A stretch of DNA of 64,000 nt from Saprospirales bacterium (lineage in GTDB: Bacteria > Bacteroidota > Bacteroidia > Chitinophagales > Saprospiraceae). The translations under genes and the position numbers were made by a program. This document shows positions 7,205-16,512 of this stretch, one piece after another (within the stretch, counting starts at the first letter, position 1; the number at the start of each line of letters is the position of its first letter). Under the pieces are notes generated by a model. It was not told the DNA's origin and did no database searches. It was given only the letters and a program-made list of their open reading frames with translations. The stretch is taken from positions 1-64,000 of the forward strand of contig JADJYG010000015.1 in NCBI GenBank assembly GCA_016719895.1, read 5' to 3'.

Positions 7205-9616
7205 ATGACAAAAATTGCCTTTTTTGCAGCGCTCCTGCTCTCCTCCGTGTCCCCCTTGTCCGCACAAATCACCGTTTCCGGCAAAATTACCGGCGAAAAA
7301 GACCAACCTGTAGCCTTTGCCAGCGTCGCCCTGATCACCGCCCGCGACTCGCAGCTCGTCAAAGGCGCACTCAGCGATGACGCCGGGGCGTTTACCATCG
7401 CCGGCGTTCAGCCCGGCGAATACCGCCTGATGACGACTATGCTGAGTTTTGAAACAAAATATTCCGAATCATTCGCCATTACGCCAGAAAGCAAAAACGT
7501 GACGGCCGATATGACCCTGCAGCCTGCCGCGAACCTGCTCGATGAGGCGGTGGTAGTAGCCAAACGGCCGCTCTTCGAACAAAAAGCCGACCGCCTGGTG
7601 ATGAACGTCGCCAATAGCCCGGTGGCCAGCGGCGGCACAGCGCTTGAAATGCTGAAAAAAATGCCCGGCGTGCTGGTTATTCAAGAACGTGTGACGCTGG
7701 CCGGCAACAGCAATGTACAAATCTGGATCGACGGGAAAGCCTCCCAATATACCGACATGAACGCCGTACTGCGCGATATGCCCGGCGATCAGATCGACCG
7801 CATCGAACTCATCACTCAGCCCGGCGCCCGCTACGACGCTACCGGCGGCGCCATTATCAATATCGTGCTCAAACGCAACGCCAACCTGGGCTTCACCGGC
7901 ACCGCTGCGCTCACGCTTGGTGGCAGTGCGTTCGACCAATCGGGCGCCGACGCCGACGACCGCTACTACCGCCGGTTAAACCCCTCCCTGTCGGCCAACT
8001 ACCGCAACGGCCACTGGAATCTGTTCGGCTCCTACAGCTATTTTAACCGGACCTCCTTCAGCGTCATCGATGTGGAGCGCCTGATCGGCCAGGAAGTATA
8101 TAAGCAGGTTAACTACTCCCCCAATCATGTCCGGGGACATAATTTCCGCCTGGGAGCCGATTTTTTTGCCACGAAAAAAACAACGGTCGGCCTGCTCCTG
8201 CGCGGCTTTGCGCGCAAGGGTGAAATCCGCGCCGATAATTTAACCCGGGTGTTCGGTCAGGGTCAGACCCAACAAACGGCTGCTTTTACCACCCTGAACA
8301 ATACCGATTCCGAACGTTCCAACTTGTTCGGGAATGTCAATGTGCGACATGAGTTCAACAAAGAAAGTGGCCATGCACTCAATTTCGACTTTGACTATAG
8401 CCGTTACGCAATCGACAATATCAGTTACCTGACCATTATCCAGGATACGCCGGGAAGCCCGGAATCGAATTCGGATCAAATACTGGATCAACCGATCCAA
8501 CTGTACGTCGGCCAACTGGACTATACCCTGCCGGTTGATTCCACCTTTAAGATCGAAACAGGCGCTAAATCGAGCTTTGCCAGCATCGACAATGACTTGA
8601 AATTCCTGCGCGGAACGGTGATCGATACCGCCCAGTCGAACGACTTTTTATACCACGAAAATATCAATGCAGGATACGTAAGCCTGTCGAAAAAAATGGG
8701 CCGTTTCGATTTCAACGCCGGCCTGCGCGTCGAACAAACCGCCGTACGCGGCGAAACTGCCGGCGAGCAAGTGCTGGATCGCAACTACCTGCAATGGTTT
8801 CCCAGCGCCAGCGCGCTGTATCATTTCAATGAACACTTCGGGCTTCAGGGCGCGTACAGTCGCCGGGTGAGCCGCCCGGGCTTTCAGCAGCAAAACCCGT
8901 TTGCCTTTTTTATCGATTCGCTCACCTACACGCAGGGCAACCCCCAGCTGCGCCCCGAGGTCAGCGACAACGCCCAAATCACCCTGAGCTACGACAACCA
9001 GCCGTTTATCCGGATTTCCTACGCCAAAACCGACGACGTCATCATCGAAAACGCCCCACGCCTGGAAGGCACCCGCACCTTCACAACAGCCGCCAATCTG
9101 GCCCAGTACGAACGCTGGACCTTCGAACTGAATTTTCCCATCAAATTTGGCAAAATTATCGACGGTTTCGGCGGCAATCAATTCATCCGGAATGCTTACG
9201 ATGCCGAATACCTGGATATCCGGTACAACCGCAGCAAGTGGAACTGGCTGGCATATACCCAGATCAATGTAGCGCTGCCGGCCGGATTCAAGATGGAAAT
9301 CAATGGCTGGTACATGACCAATTTCCTCGAAGAATTCTTCGATATCCGCTCTATGGGCGGGCTCGACCTGGGAGTGTCCAAAACCTTCTGGAAAGATCGC
9401 GGACGGCTGTCGCTGTCGTTCAATGATGTGTTGTACACCGAGCGGTCCAGGTTGCGGGTAGACTATGCCGATGTTATCGTCGACTTTTCCGAACGCGAGG
9501 ACTCGCGGAATATGCGCCTTACGTTCAGCTACCGCTTCGGCAACACCGAACTGAAAAACGCCCGGCGGCGCAGCACGGGCTCGGAAGATGAATCTTCCCG
9601 CGTAAAGGTGGAGTAG
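7205..9616 (+). CDS. Outer-membrane beta-barrel receptor with carboxypeptidase-regulatory-like and plug domains
   Basis: 803-aa outer-membrane protein. Seen: signal peptide of about 21 residues ending LSAQ; a carboxypeptidase-regulatory-like (Ig-type) domain, about residues 22-105; a plug-like domain with ALEMLKKMPGVLV and the ending GARYDATGGAIINIVLK; then a barrel of alternating aromatic strands ending near FRYRFGNTELKNARRR-like residues (FSYRFG). This is the outer membrane beta-barrel family related to TonB-dependent receptors; substrate unknown. There is no adjacent SusD-like lipoprotein, so it is not a typical polysaccharide locus. It is divergent from the ABC-F gene and a single transcription unit as far as can be seen. 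Confidence 0.88.
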   Translation: MTKIAFFAALLLSSVSPLSAQITVSGKITGEKDQPVAFASVALITARDSQLVKGALSDDAGAFTIAGVQPGEYRLMTTMLSFETKYSESFAITPESKNVTADMTLQPAANLLDEAVVVAKRPLFEQKADRLVMNVANSPVASGGTALEMLKKMPGVLVIQERVTLAGNSNVQIWIDGKASQYTDMNAVLRDMPGDQIDRIELITQPGARYDATGGAIINIVLKRNANLGFTGTAALTLGGSAFDQSGADADDRYYRRLNPSLSANYRNGHWNLFGSYSYFNRTSFSVIDVERLIGQEVYKQVNYSPNHVRGHNFRLGADFFATKKTTVGLLLRGFARKGEIRADNLTRVFGQGQTQQTAAFTTLNNTDSERSNLFGNVNVRHEFNKESGHALNFDFDYSRYAIDNISYLTIIQDTPGSPESNSDQILDQPIQLYVGQLDYTLPVDSTFKIETGAKSSFASIDNDLKFLRGTVIDTAQSNDFLYHENINAGYVSLSKKMGRFDFNAGLRVEQTAVRGETAGEQVLDRNYLQWFPSASALYHFNEHFGLQGAYSRRVSRPGFQQQNPFAFFIDSLTYTQGNPQLRPEVSDNAQITLSYDNQPFIRISYAKTDDVIIENAPRLEGTRTFTTAANLAQYERWTFELNFPIKFGKIIDGFGGNQFIRNAYDAEYLDIRYNRSKWNWLAYTQINVALPAGFKMEINGWYMTNFLEEFFDIRSMGGLDLGVSKTFWKDRGRLSLSFNDVLYTERSRLRVDYADVIVDFSEREDSRNMRLTFSYRFGNTELKNARRRSTGSEDESSRVKVE

Positions 9617-9710
9617 CAACGGGTTTCAAATATAACTACATTTCCAATGGCGGATGTTTTTGATATACGACTGGGCTGGTTGTGGTGAGCGGACAGTGCT
9701 GACAGGATAC

Positions 9711-9743
9711 TTGGGAATAAATCCAAAAATTCGCCTACTTTTG
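9711..9743 (+). promoter_or_regulatory. Bacteroidota-type promoter for the CHAT/TPR/FlhA-like operon
   Basis: An exact -7 box TACTTTTG (9736-9743, consensus TAnnTTTG) is preceded by TTG at 9711-9713 with 22 bases between. It lies 36 bases before the TTG start codon of the CHAT gene. Confidence 0.45.
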
Positions 9744-9778
9744 GGCAGGTGAAGTAGACATTCACCCCGCAGGAAACA

Positions 9779-10603
9779 TTGGAGAACAAGCTGACCTACT
9801 TTCACTTTTACATTGGCAATAAAGCAGTAAAACTGAGCGTCGCCCGCCCGGATGGGACGGTGCTGGAAGAGGCCGTGTCGCCGCTGAACTTCGAAGGCAA
9901 CCTTTTCAGTGCGCTCAATGTACTACAACGGCTGATGTCGGGCAGCGGCGGCCGCAGCGGCTATCACCCCGATCGCGAGTTTATCCGCAAAATCGGCGGT
10001 ATCCAGGCCTCCCTGCTCAACCTGACGGCTGCTGACCCCGCAGCCCCCGTGGAGGTGCAGGTGTTGTTTTCCAAACATTGGACGGCACTGCAGGGCGAAG
10101 CCGGCAACCGGGCGTGTTTTACGTTCGATTTTTCGCAGGACGACTCCTATGTTGACCTGGCCGAGCTGCCTTGGGAATTCCTGTCGCTGCAAGGCGCCGA
10201 ATTGGCCGTCAATAGTAACCTGGCCTGCGATTTTATCCGAAAAATTCCGGTGCAAAACCCCGCAGCAGTTCCTGCGCCACTGAGCAAAAAAGAACCGCTG
10301 CAGCTCTTGTTGATCATCAGCGAGCCCGACTCCGATGCCTTCCGGCGCGCTGAAAAACCACTGGTGGCCTATCGCGAATCGTACGTGTACCGATTGTTAC
10401 GTGTGTACGAAAATATGGTTGCGGAGCAGCATGTTCGGCTGCGGGTATTGTACCAACCCCGGCAAGCCGAAGTCCAGCAGGCGCAATTGCAGCGCAAGGC
10501 GGTGGAGTTTGGAGCGTTTTGGAATGGTTTCAAAAGAACATGGTGGAGCCGGATTCCAACCCCATTCGAAGCACTGACAGCAGCGATTTCCAGCCGCACG
10601 TGA
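9779..10603 (+). CDS. CHAT-fold protein, N-terminal part (frame broken near 10530)
   Basis: First part of a caspase-like CHAT protein; TTG start giving MENKLTYFH. Seen: an N-terminal region with the CHAT hallmark LPWEFL at residues 130-135, followed by IRKIPV and a beta strand LQLLLIISEPDSD, as in CHAT proteases. About residue 250 the frame is lost, and the last 25 residues are not homologous. The continuing domain is found in the -1 frame from about 10530. One missing C after TTTC would restore GFQKNMVEPD. The gene is probably first in an operon with the TPR and FlhA-like genes. Either a real frameshift or a sequencing deletion; programmed frameshifting is not excluded, though no classic slippery heptamer was found. 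Confidence 0.75.
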   Translation: MENKLTYFHFYIGNKAVKLSVARPDGTVLEEAVSPLNFEGNLFSALNVLQRLMSGSGGRSGYHPDREFIRKIGGIQASLLNLTAADPAAPVEVQVLFSKHWTALQGEAGNRACFTFDFSQDDSYVDLAELPWEFLSLQGAELAVNSNLACDFIRKIPVQNPAAVPAPLSKKEPLQLLLIISEPDSDAFRRAEKPLVAYRESYVYRLLRVYENMVAEQHVRLRVLYQPRQAEVQQAQLQRKAVEFGAFWNGFKRTWWSRIPTPFEALTAAISSRT

Positions 10604-11502
10604 TCCACTTTTTCGGCCACGTGACCACCGATGAACGCGACGACGAGGTAGTCGGCTGCATCAATGATGAAAACAACCTGTTGTTTGCCCCGTTCCAGTC
10701 TTTCGCTGCCTGTATAGCCGCGGCGTTGCCCCGCCTGTTGATCCTGCAGGCTCCGGAAGGGGTGCAACTACACCGCAGCAAAATTTCCAAAAACGGGTTG
10801 CTGGCCGAATTGGCCCAAAAACGGCTCCCTTATATCCTCAGTTTTCAGCATCCGCTCAGCGAGCAGGGCGGCCTGACCTTTCTGCGCGAATTGTACCGAT
10901 CCCTGTTCGACCACCAAAGCGTACCGGAAGCCGTGAGCAGCGGCCGCGGCCGCCTGAACCGGGAAGCAGCGGGCAACGCCGATGCCAACGCCTTCGGAAG
11001 CCCGGCGCTCTACACCGCACTGCCCCATCCGGGCCCGCTCCACTTCCGGCTCATATCCGGACAAGACGCCGGCGAAGCTCCCGGAGCGGAAGTACAAGTA
11101 GATAAAATGACCCTGGCGCAAAAAATCGATTGGTACGGCAGGGAGATCCGCCGCCTGGTTGAAAACAGCGAACTGGAGATGGCGCTGGATAAATGCCGCG
11201 AAATAATCCTGATCGCCGTCCGCTCGCCCGATACCGATCAGCCCCGCGCCCAGGGTTACCAAAATCAGCTCAGCCTCCTGATCAACCGCTTCAACGACGT
11301 AAAGAAATCATTTGATAAAGGCGACATCGATTACAAGGAACGCTCGCGGCAGTACCTCAGTATTGGCAATAACCTGCTGGAATATTTCCTGCCCTCCGGG
11401 TTGCCCGGGATTACCACAAAAGTATCCGACGCAAAAAAAATACAAGTAACGCCGCCGAAAGCCAACGTAAAAACGGAAGACAACCTCGATCCGGTCCGCT
11501 AA
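10519..11502 (+). CDS. CHAT-fold protein, C-terminal part, catalytic cysteine missing
   Basis: Continuation of the preceding CHAT domain in another frame. Seen: HVIHFFGHV, matching the catalytic-histidine motif (usually HxxHxxGHG). The block that normally reads NACxSG, where C is the nucleophile, here reads LLILQAPEG, with proline in the cysteine position. It is followed by FQHPLSEQGGLTFLRELYRSL, like the CHAT tail. After residue 190 comes a helical extension with KIDWYGREIRRLVENSELEMALD, resembling an effector-associated or TPR-like helical module. Domain recognition is firm; loss of protease activity is inferred. The first ATG shown is an internal methionine, because the true start is in the upstream piece. 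Confidence 0.75.
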   Translation: MEWFQKNMVEPDSNPIRSTDSSDFQPHVIHFFGHVTTDERDDEVVGCINDENNLLFAPFQSFAACIAAALPRLLILQAPEGVQLHRSKISKNGLLAELAQKRLPYILSFQHPLSEQGGLTFLRELYRSLFDHQSVPEAVSSGRGRLNREAAGNADANAFGSPALYTALPHPGPLHFRLISGQDAGEAPGAEVQVDKMTLAQKIDWYGREIRRLVENSELEMALDKCREIILIAVRSPDTDQPRAQGYQNQLSLLINRFNDVKKSFDKGDIDYKERSRQYLSIGNNLLEYFLPSGLPGITTKVSDAKKIQVTPPKANVKTEDNLDPVR

Positions 11503-11548
11503 ACTATAACCAAAACCAATCCTGAAACCCATAACCGGCCAACACGAT

Positions 11549-14125
11549 ATGTACCTGTTTTCTTTTGACCCGATCATCGCCGAAGCATACCGCCGCGCCG
11601 CACTGGACGGCCTCGATATGTGTGCTTTTGCCGGACAGATGGACCGGGTCAAAAAGACCATACAAACAGCATCCGATTTTTACAAACAATGGGAGCGCCT
11701 CGATGACCTCATCGGCGAAACGGTCTGGTTGGCCAACGACCCCACACCTATTCAGCTGGTTCGGCAGGTATTGGTTAGCCAATTGGACGAGCGGCTGGCC
11801 GATACCGTGCTGGCGCCCGATGCCGAACACTGGCAGCGCTGGCGTACGGCATTTTCCGATGCCGTTTTCCACTGGCGCCCCGAAGCCATGCGGGCCTTGT
11901 GCACTGCCCCTGTGCTGGAGAAAAAATTTGGCAAAAGACTGGAGCCTTTCCGGCAGTTTTTCCACTGGTTTTGCGACCGCCGTTGGGTGGAAACCCAGGC
12001 CGTATTTGAAGACCTTGCCAACGATACAACCCTGCCCGGCGAACAACGCGGCTACTTCAACTATGTGTGCGGCCAGATCGACCTGTACTTTCACTACCGG
12101 TATGCTCAGGCGAAAACCCTGTTTGAGACGGCCCAAGCCCAGCTCTCCGGCAAACCCCTGGCCCTGCACGGCCTTGTAGAGTATTACCTGAAAGGCCCGG
12201 ACAAGGATAAAAATCCCGAACGCGCCCGGGCACTCGTGGACGAAGCCCTGTTGCTGGACCCCAACGATTCCACCACGCTTATTTTAAAAGGCGATGTGCT
12301 GGCGGAAAAAGGCGATTTGGCAGAAGCCGAAAACCAGTATCGCCTGGCCAGTCGCAAACGCCCGGGTCAAACCCTGTGCTATACCCGCCTCATCGATTTA
12401 TTCGGAAAACCCGAATGGTTTGAGAAAAAAGAACCCGAACTGGCGGGGTTGCTGGACATCGTCGGCCGGCTCGAGCCCGTAACCGGCTATTTGACCTGGT
12501 CAGATATCGCAACTATTTACCAGCAGGCGCCGGGCAAGGCGTTTTTGGAAAAAGCAGAAACCTTTCACCGGGAAGCCATTCAACGATACCCCCAAGGCAT
12601 CACGGCCGCGCTTAACCTCGGGTATTTTTTCCTGGATTATGCCGGCAAACCCGAAGAAGCCGAGGCGATTTTCAAGGAAGTCGTTCAGCGGGCGCCCGAT
12701 GCCCGGGAAGCTTACCTCGCCCTGGCGCGTTTGCACGAAACCCGCGAACAATGGGAGGCGATGATACCGCTCTACGAAAAAGTGCAGCAAATCATCCCCA
12801 GTTGGGACCGGTACATGCTAACCGGTATCAGCCGCTGCCTGCGCCAGATGAACCGCCTGGAAGAAGCCGAAAAACTGCTGTTGCAAGCCTGGGCGCTCGA
12901 TGAATACGACGACTCAGGCGCTTTGAACGAATTGTACGAACTAACGCAAAATCTGTACAAAGGCCCCGGTCAGCCGCAACCCGACCACGCCGTGCAACTC
13001 CTGGAAAACGCCGCACAACAGCGCAGCAGTACCCCGGCGAACGCCGCCGGCCTGGCCAACCGCCAGGGGCATGCGCTTTTTTATTTCGAACGCTATGCAG
13101 AAGCGTTGCCTTATTACCAGAAAGCAGCTGCGTTGATGCCCAACGAACCGGTTTATTTCACCAACCAGTTCGATTGCCTGGAAAATATGTACCGGCAATC
13201 CTTCGATGCAGTACATTTTGAAAAAGCCCTGGAAGCCCTCAACCGGGCCGCACAACTTGCTCCGCAAGACGCCTCCATCCCCAAATTGCAGCGCCGCCTG
13301 GCGATGCTCCGCTACAACCCCCAGCTGGCCAATTTGCCGCTGTTGTATCACGTACACGTAGAAGTGGGCCCGCCACTGGTGAGCCAGATTACACAAGACT
13401 ATGCGACGCTCTTGCCGGAAATGAACGCCCTGACAGATGCCTTGCGCGCGCGTATGCGCCAACGTTTTGCGATAAACCTGCCCGGATTGCGCTACCGCGA
13501 TATCCAGGACGGCGACGGCGCCTATCAGTTTCGCCTGTATGAAACGCCTGTGGTGTACGATCACCTCCCGGCACCCGAAAACCAGCCGTTCCAAATGGCG
13601 GCGGTATTGGACGAGCTGGAATTTTTTATTTCGAACTACTGCCTCGATCTGTTTGTCAATTACTGGGATGTGGACAACGAGGTACCCTTGCTTCCCAATG
13701 CCGAACTGGTACATTTCACCCGGGTAGTGATGGCCTTGCTGGCCGAACAGGTTCCCTTGCCGCCGTTGCCGGAATTACACCAATATTACCGCCAGATAGA
13801 CGGCGCGCGCCGGCCGGTAGCCGTAGCCGTGGAACAATTGCGCCTGCAGGACGCGCTGCGCGCCGGTTTGCCCGGTGTGCAAGCCGGATACCTCTATATA
13901 CGCCTGAGTGAAGAGCAGGAGCGGTTGCTGGAAGCCAGCCTGGTCGGGGCGGGCGATACCCGCGCGCTGGCCCTGGCGGCGCCCTATGCCGACCGGTTTG
14001 TGGAAGCCGTTTCCAGGGTGGCCTTGGAAAAGGAAGAGACGCCGGTGGCCTTGGTTACCAACCGGGAAACGCTGCGCCCATTCCTGCGAAGTATCTTGGC
14101 AGCCCACCCCAGGTGCCGGTATTGA
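11549..14125 (+). CDS. TPR protein with C-terminal FlhA-cytoplasmic-domain-like region
   Basis: 858-aa soluble protein. Seen: about residues 180-600 consist of helical repeats with TPR character (for example AEAENQYRLASRKRPGQ, AEAIFKEVVQRAPDAREAY, ALPYYQKAAALMPNEP). Residues about 620-858 match, in order, features of the cytoplasmic domain of the export-gate protein FlhA: VHVEVGPPLVSQI, a RYRD block, MALLAEQVPLPPLPEL, YLYIRLSEEQERLLEASL and PVALVTNRETLRPFLRSIL. The family ending PVLxxxE is displaced: after a CCCC run at 14107-14110 the frame is lost, and the next frame reads QVPVLKASELPD and continues to 14241, six bases before the next gene. One missing C explains this. No flagellar gene is nearby, so a role in motility is unlikely. 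Confidence 0.8.
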   Translation: MYLFSFDPIIAEAYRRAALDGLDMCAFAGQMDRVKKTIQTASDFYKQWERLDDLIGETVWLANDPTPIQLVRQVLVSQLDERLADTVLAPDAEHWQRWRTAFSDAVFHWRPEAMRALCTAPVLEKKFGKRLEPFRQFFHWFCDRRWVETQAVFEDLANDTTLPGEQRGYFNYVCGQIDLYFHYRYAQAKTLFETAQAQLSGKPLALHGLVEYYLKGPDKDKNPERARALVDEALLLDPNDSTTLILKGDVLAEKGDLAEAENQYRLASRKRPGQTLCYTRLIDLFGKPEWFEKKEPELAGLLDIVGRLEPVTGYLTWSDIATIYQQAPGKAFLEKAETFHREAIQRYPQGITAALNLGYFFLDYAGKPEEAEAIFKEVVQRAPDAREAYLALARLHETREQWEAMIPLYEKVQQIIPSWDRYMLTGISRCLRQMNRLEEAEKLLLQAWALDEYDDSGALNELYELTQNLYKGPGQPQPDHAVQLLENAAQQRSSTPANAAGLANRQGHALFYFERYAEALPYYQKAAALMPNEPVYFTNQFDCLENMYRQSFDAVHFEKALEALNRAAQLAPQDASIPKLQRRLAMLRYNPQLANLPLLYHVHVEVGPPLVSQITQDYATLLPEMNALTDALRARMRQRFAINLPGLRYRDIQDGDGAYQFRLYETPVVYDHLPAPENQPFQMAAVLDELEFFISNYCLDLFVNYWDVDNEVPLLPNAELVHFTRVVMALLAEQVPLPPLPELHQYYRQIDGARRPVAVAVEQLRLQDALRAGLPGVQAGYLYIRLSEEQERLLEASLVGAGDTRALALAAPYADRFVEAVSRVALEKEETPVALVTNRETLRPFLRSILAAHPRCRY

Positions 14126-14246
14126 AGGCCAGTGAACTACCTGATGGCGCTGCCCAACGGTTTCTAAAAACATTGGCTGTGGAAAAGCAGGAGGAAATGC
14201 CCAAACCGGCGGATACGAAAGGTAAAACGCCCCAATCCTGACACCT

Positions 14247-15803
14247 ATGCCCACACCCTTTGACATAACAATCGACTTGTTTCTGCTGCCGGAAGCCCCG
14301 GCCCCCGACCGGCTCGCGCTTCAGGCGGAAGTTGAGCGCGGCGTTGTGCAGTTATGGACTTCCATGGGGCTCCCGGCCACTCCGGTGGTGTCGATGCGCT
14401 GGAGTGATGTGCCTGCCGGGATGTTCGATTTTTCGCTTTGGCTTGGCGGGCAATGGACGCCAGTACCCGTAGTGTACCGGTCGCAGGCGCCGGCGCCGCT
14501 CGGTTTGCGTATCCTGCGCGCTATCTTCGACCAGCGCGCCCACCTGATCACCGACGAACAACTCCGGCTCCTGCGCCGTCAATGCCAGGGCCAGGGCAAA
14601 ATCGCCCCAGCCTGGAGCAGCGCCCCACTGGCAATCTGGCGCGATATGGCCATTTTGTTGTTGCAAAACGGATTCAGCCTCAACCGCCTCAGCGCCTGTT
14701 TCGAACACTGGAACCCAGAAAGAAGCGCCGGGCAGGCCTTTGAGCGCCTGATTGAAAATCCCCAAACCCTCGCGCTGACCCTCACCGTCCACCCCGATCT
14801 GGCAAAAGCCCATACGGAGGCCAATCCTGGTTGGGAATCGTCGTTTTCATCATTTTACCAGGATATTTACCAGGAGCTGGGCATTTTACTGCCTGAAGTA
14901 CAGTTGGAAACATCGGATAAACTGCCGTACGAACAATTCCAACTATACCTCAACGACCTCTGGATGCCGGTTCTGCCCGGTCTGAAACCCGGCCAGGCCC
15001 GGTATGAAGAAAGTCCGGCAGCCGGCAGCGGCAGCGTGTTCATGCCGGTAAGTGGGCGGTACTACACTGCGACACCCGCCGCGGACCATGCCGGTACGGG
15101 TCCCTGGACGTGCGTGATCGAATGGGTGTATTACTGGGTGACCAACTGCGCCGGCTGGTTTGTAAATACCGGCATCGTGGATGCCCGCATGGATGTACTC
15201 GAAGAAACGAATCGCGCGCTGATTGTCATGATCCGGGAGCATTGGCCAACATACCGTATCTGCGCAGTCTTGCGCCAGTTGCTTCGCGAACACGTCAGCA
15301 TCCGAAACCTGCCCGAAATACTCGACGTGCTCCTGCGCATCGAAGGCCCGATTGCTGTCGACGATACGAAATACCGTACCTACTTTCCACCGGTGAGTCG
15401 AGTCGTGACGATCTCGCCGGGTGCGCCACCGGCTGAACTTACCGACGAGCAGCTGGCCGGTCAGGTGCGCGCCAACCTGTGGTTTCAGGTATCCGCTCCC
15501 TTTATGGCAGGCGGCGTACTGCCTTGCCTGACGATCGATCCGGAAATATTACCCGATTTCCGGGAAGGCTTTTTCCGCGATGCGCTGCCTGCACCCGGAA
15601 GCGCATTGTTCAACCTCCTGCAAACGATTTATGAAAAAATAAACGCCGGCGCGCAACGCCCGGTGCTGCTGGTGCCCGGGAGTGCCCGGTATGCGGTTTA
15701 TGCCGTTTTACAACCCTATTTCCCAGGGCTGGCTGTATTGAGCGATGACGATATACCGCCGTTTTTCAAACCAGCCATCCAAGCGACCATCCACTTTTCC
15801 TGA
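14247..15803 (+). CDS. FlhA-cytoplasmic-domain-like protein without membrane segments
   Basis: 518-aa soluble protein; third gene of the CHAT/TPR operon. Seen: the C-terminal half follows the FlhA_C order, with LGILLPEVQLETSDKLPYEQF, a VLRQLLREHVSIRNLPEIL block matching the conserved LLxExVxIRDLxxIL of FlhA, LTIDPEILPDF, and RPVLLVPGSARYAVYAVL followed by GLAVLSDDDIP, equivalent to the FlhA ending. The N-terminal 200 residues have a similar rhythm (GLPATPVVSMRW, LLLQNGFSLNRLSAC) and may be a degenerate duplicate. There are no transmembrane helices, whereas true FlhA has about eight. Function unknown. It could be a scaffold or substrate-binding partner for the CHAT protein (inference). Confidence 0.72.
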   Translation: MPTPFDITIDLFLLPEAPAPDRLALQAEVERGVVQLWTSMGLPATPVVSMRWSDVPAGMFDFSLWLGGQWTPVPVVYRSQAPAPLGLRILRAIFDQRAHLITDEQLRLLRRQCQGQGKIAPAWSSAPLAIWRDMAILLLQNGFSLNRLSACFEHWNPERSAGQAFERLIENPQTLALTLTVHPDLAKAHTEANPGWESSFSSFYQDIYQELGILLPEVQLETSDKLPYEQFQLYLNDLWMPVLPGLKPGQARYEESPAAGSGSVFMPVSGRYYTATPAADHAGTGPWTCVIEWVYYWVTNCAGWFVNTGIVDARMDVLEETNRALIVMIREHWPTYRICAVLRQLLREHVSIRNLPEILDVLLRIEGPIAVDDTKYRTYFPPVSRVVTISPGAPPAELTDEQLAGQVRANLWFQVSAPFMAGGVLPCLTIDPEILPDFREGFFRDALPAPGSALFNLLQTIYEKINAGAQRPVLLVPGSARYAVYAVLQPYFPGLAVLSDDDIPPFFKPAIQATIHFS

Positions 15804-15822
15804 ACGCCTTTACCGACCACCC

Positions 15823-16512
15823 ATGGGCCGTAAAAACAAACTCCATAAATTCGCCGAGGTACTGTCCTTTCCCAATGTGTACGAGTGTTACAATATACGG
15901 CAACCGACGCTGGTAGGCGTGGGTCTGAAAGCAGTGGACCTGAAAGGCCGTTGGGCCCAACAGCATTTTCTCAATGACCATCCGATCACGCTCGAGCTGG
16001 CCTGCGGCGGCGGCGAATACACCGTGGCGCTGGCCCGGCAATTCCCAGGCCGCAATTTTATCGGCGTAGACGTAAAGGGAAACCGCATCTGGAAAGGCGC
16101 CAAGGCAGCCCTCGAGGGCGCGTTAACCAATGCCGCTTTTTTGCGCACACGCATCGAAATTATCGACCATTTTTTCGCCCCCGGCGAGGTAGATGAAATC
16201 TGGATCACTTTTCCCGACCCGTTTCCCCGGGGCAGCAAGGAAAACCGCCGGCTTACCGCTGCGTTTTTCCTCGATAAATACCGCAGCATCCTCCGCCAGG
16301 GCGGCGTGGTACACCTTAAACACGACGATCCCGGTTTCTACCGGTTTACCCTGGATACCATCGAGGCTGATCCCCGTTGCACCCTTTTGTACGCCAATGA
16401 CGACATCTATGCCAAACCTTTTCCATACCCCGAACTCGGTATTCAAACGCTTTACGAACGCATGCACCTGGAAGCAGGAAAAGCGATAAAGTACGTGCGG
16501 TTTACGATTTAA
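15823..16512 (+). CDS. trmB: tRNA (guanine-N7-)-methyltransferase
   Basis: 229 aa from ATG (MGRKNKLHKFAE), a start typical of Bacteroidota TrmB. It makes m7G46 in tRNA using S-adenosylmethionine. Seen: the SAM-binding LELACGGGEYTVALA, FIGVDVKGNRIWKGA, the family signature WITFPDPFPRGSKENRR and the C-terminal YERMHLEAGKAIKYVRF. It starts 20 bases after the FlhA-like gene, so it may be read from the same transcript, but it is a housekeeping enzyme and probably not part of that system. Confidence 0.96.
   Translation: MGRKNKLHKFAEVLSFPNVYECYNIRQPTLVGVGLKAVDLKGRWAQQHFLNDHPITLELACGGGEYTVALARQFPGRNFIGVDVKGNRIWKGAKAALEGALTNAAFLRTRIEIIDHFFAPGEVDEIWITFPDPFPRGSKENRRLTAAFFLDKYRSILRQGGVVHLKHDDPGFYRFTLDTIEADPRCTLLYANDDIYAKPFPYPELGIQTLYERMHLEAGKAIKYVRFTI

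Noticed and set aside
7205..9616. SusC-type polysaccharide utilisation locus
   Set aside because: No SusD, no sulfatase or glycoside hydrolase nearby, and the protein is shorter than SusC.
10500..10540. Programmed -1 frameshift in the CHAT gene
   Set aside because: No X-XXY-YYZ heptamer in the right frame; a missing base explains it better, though recoding cannot be excluded fully.
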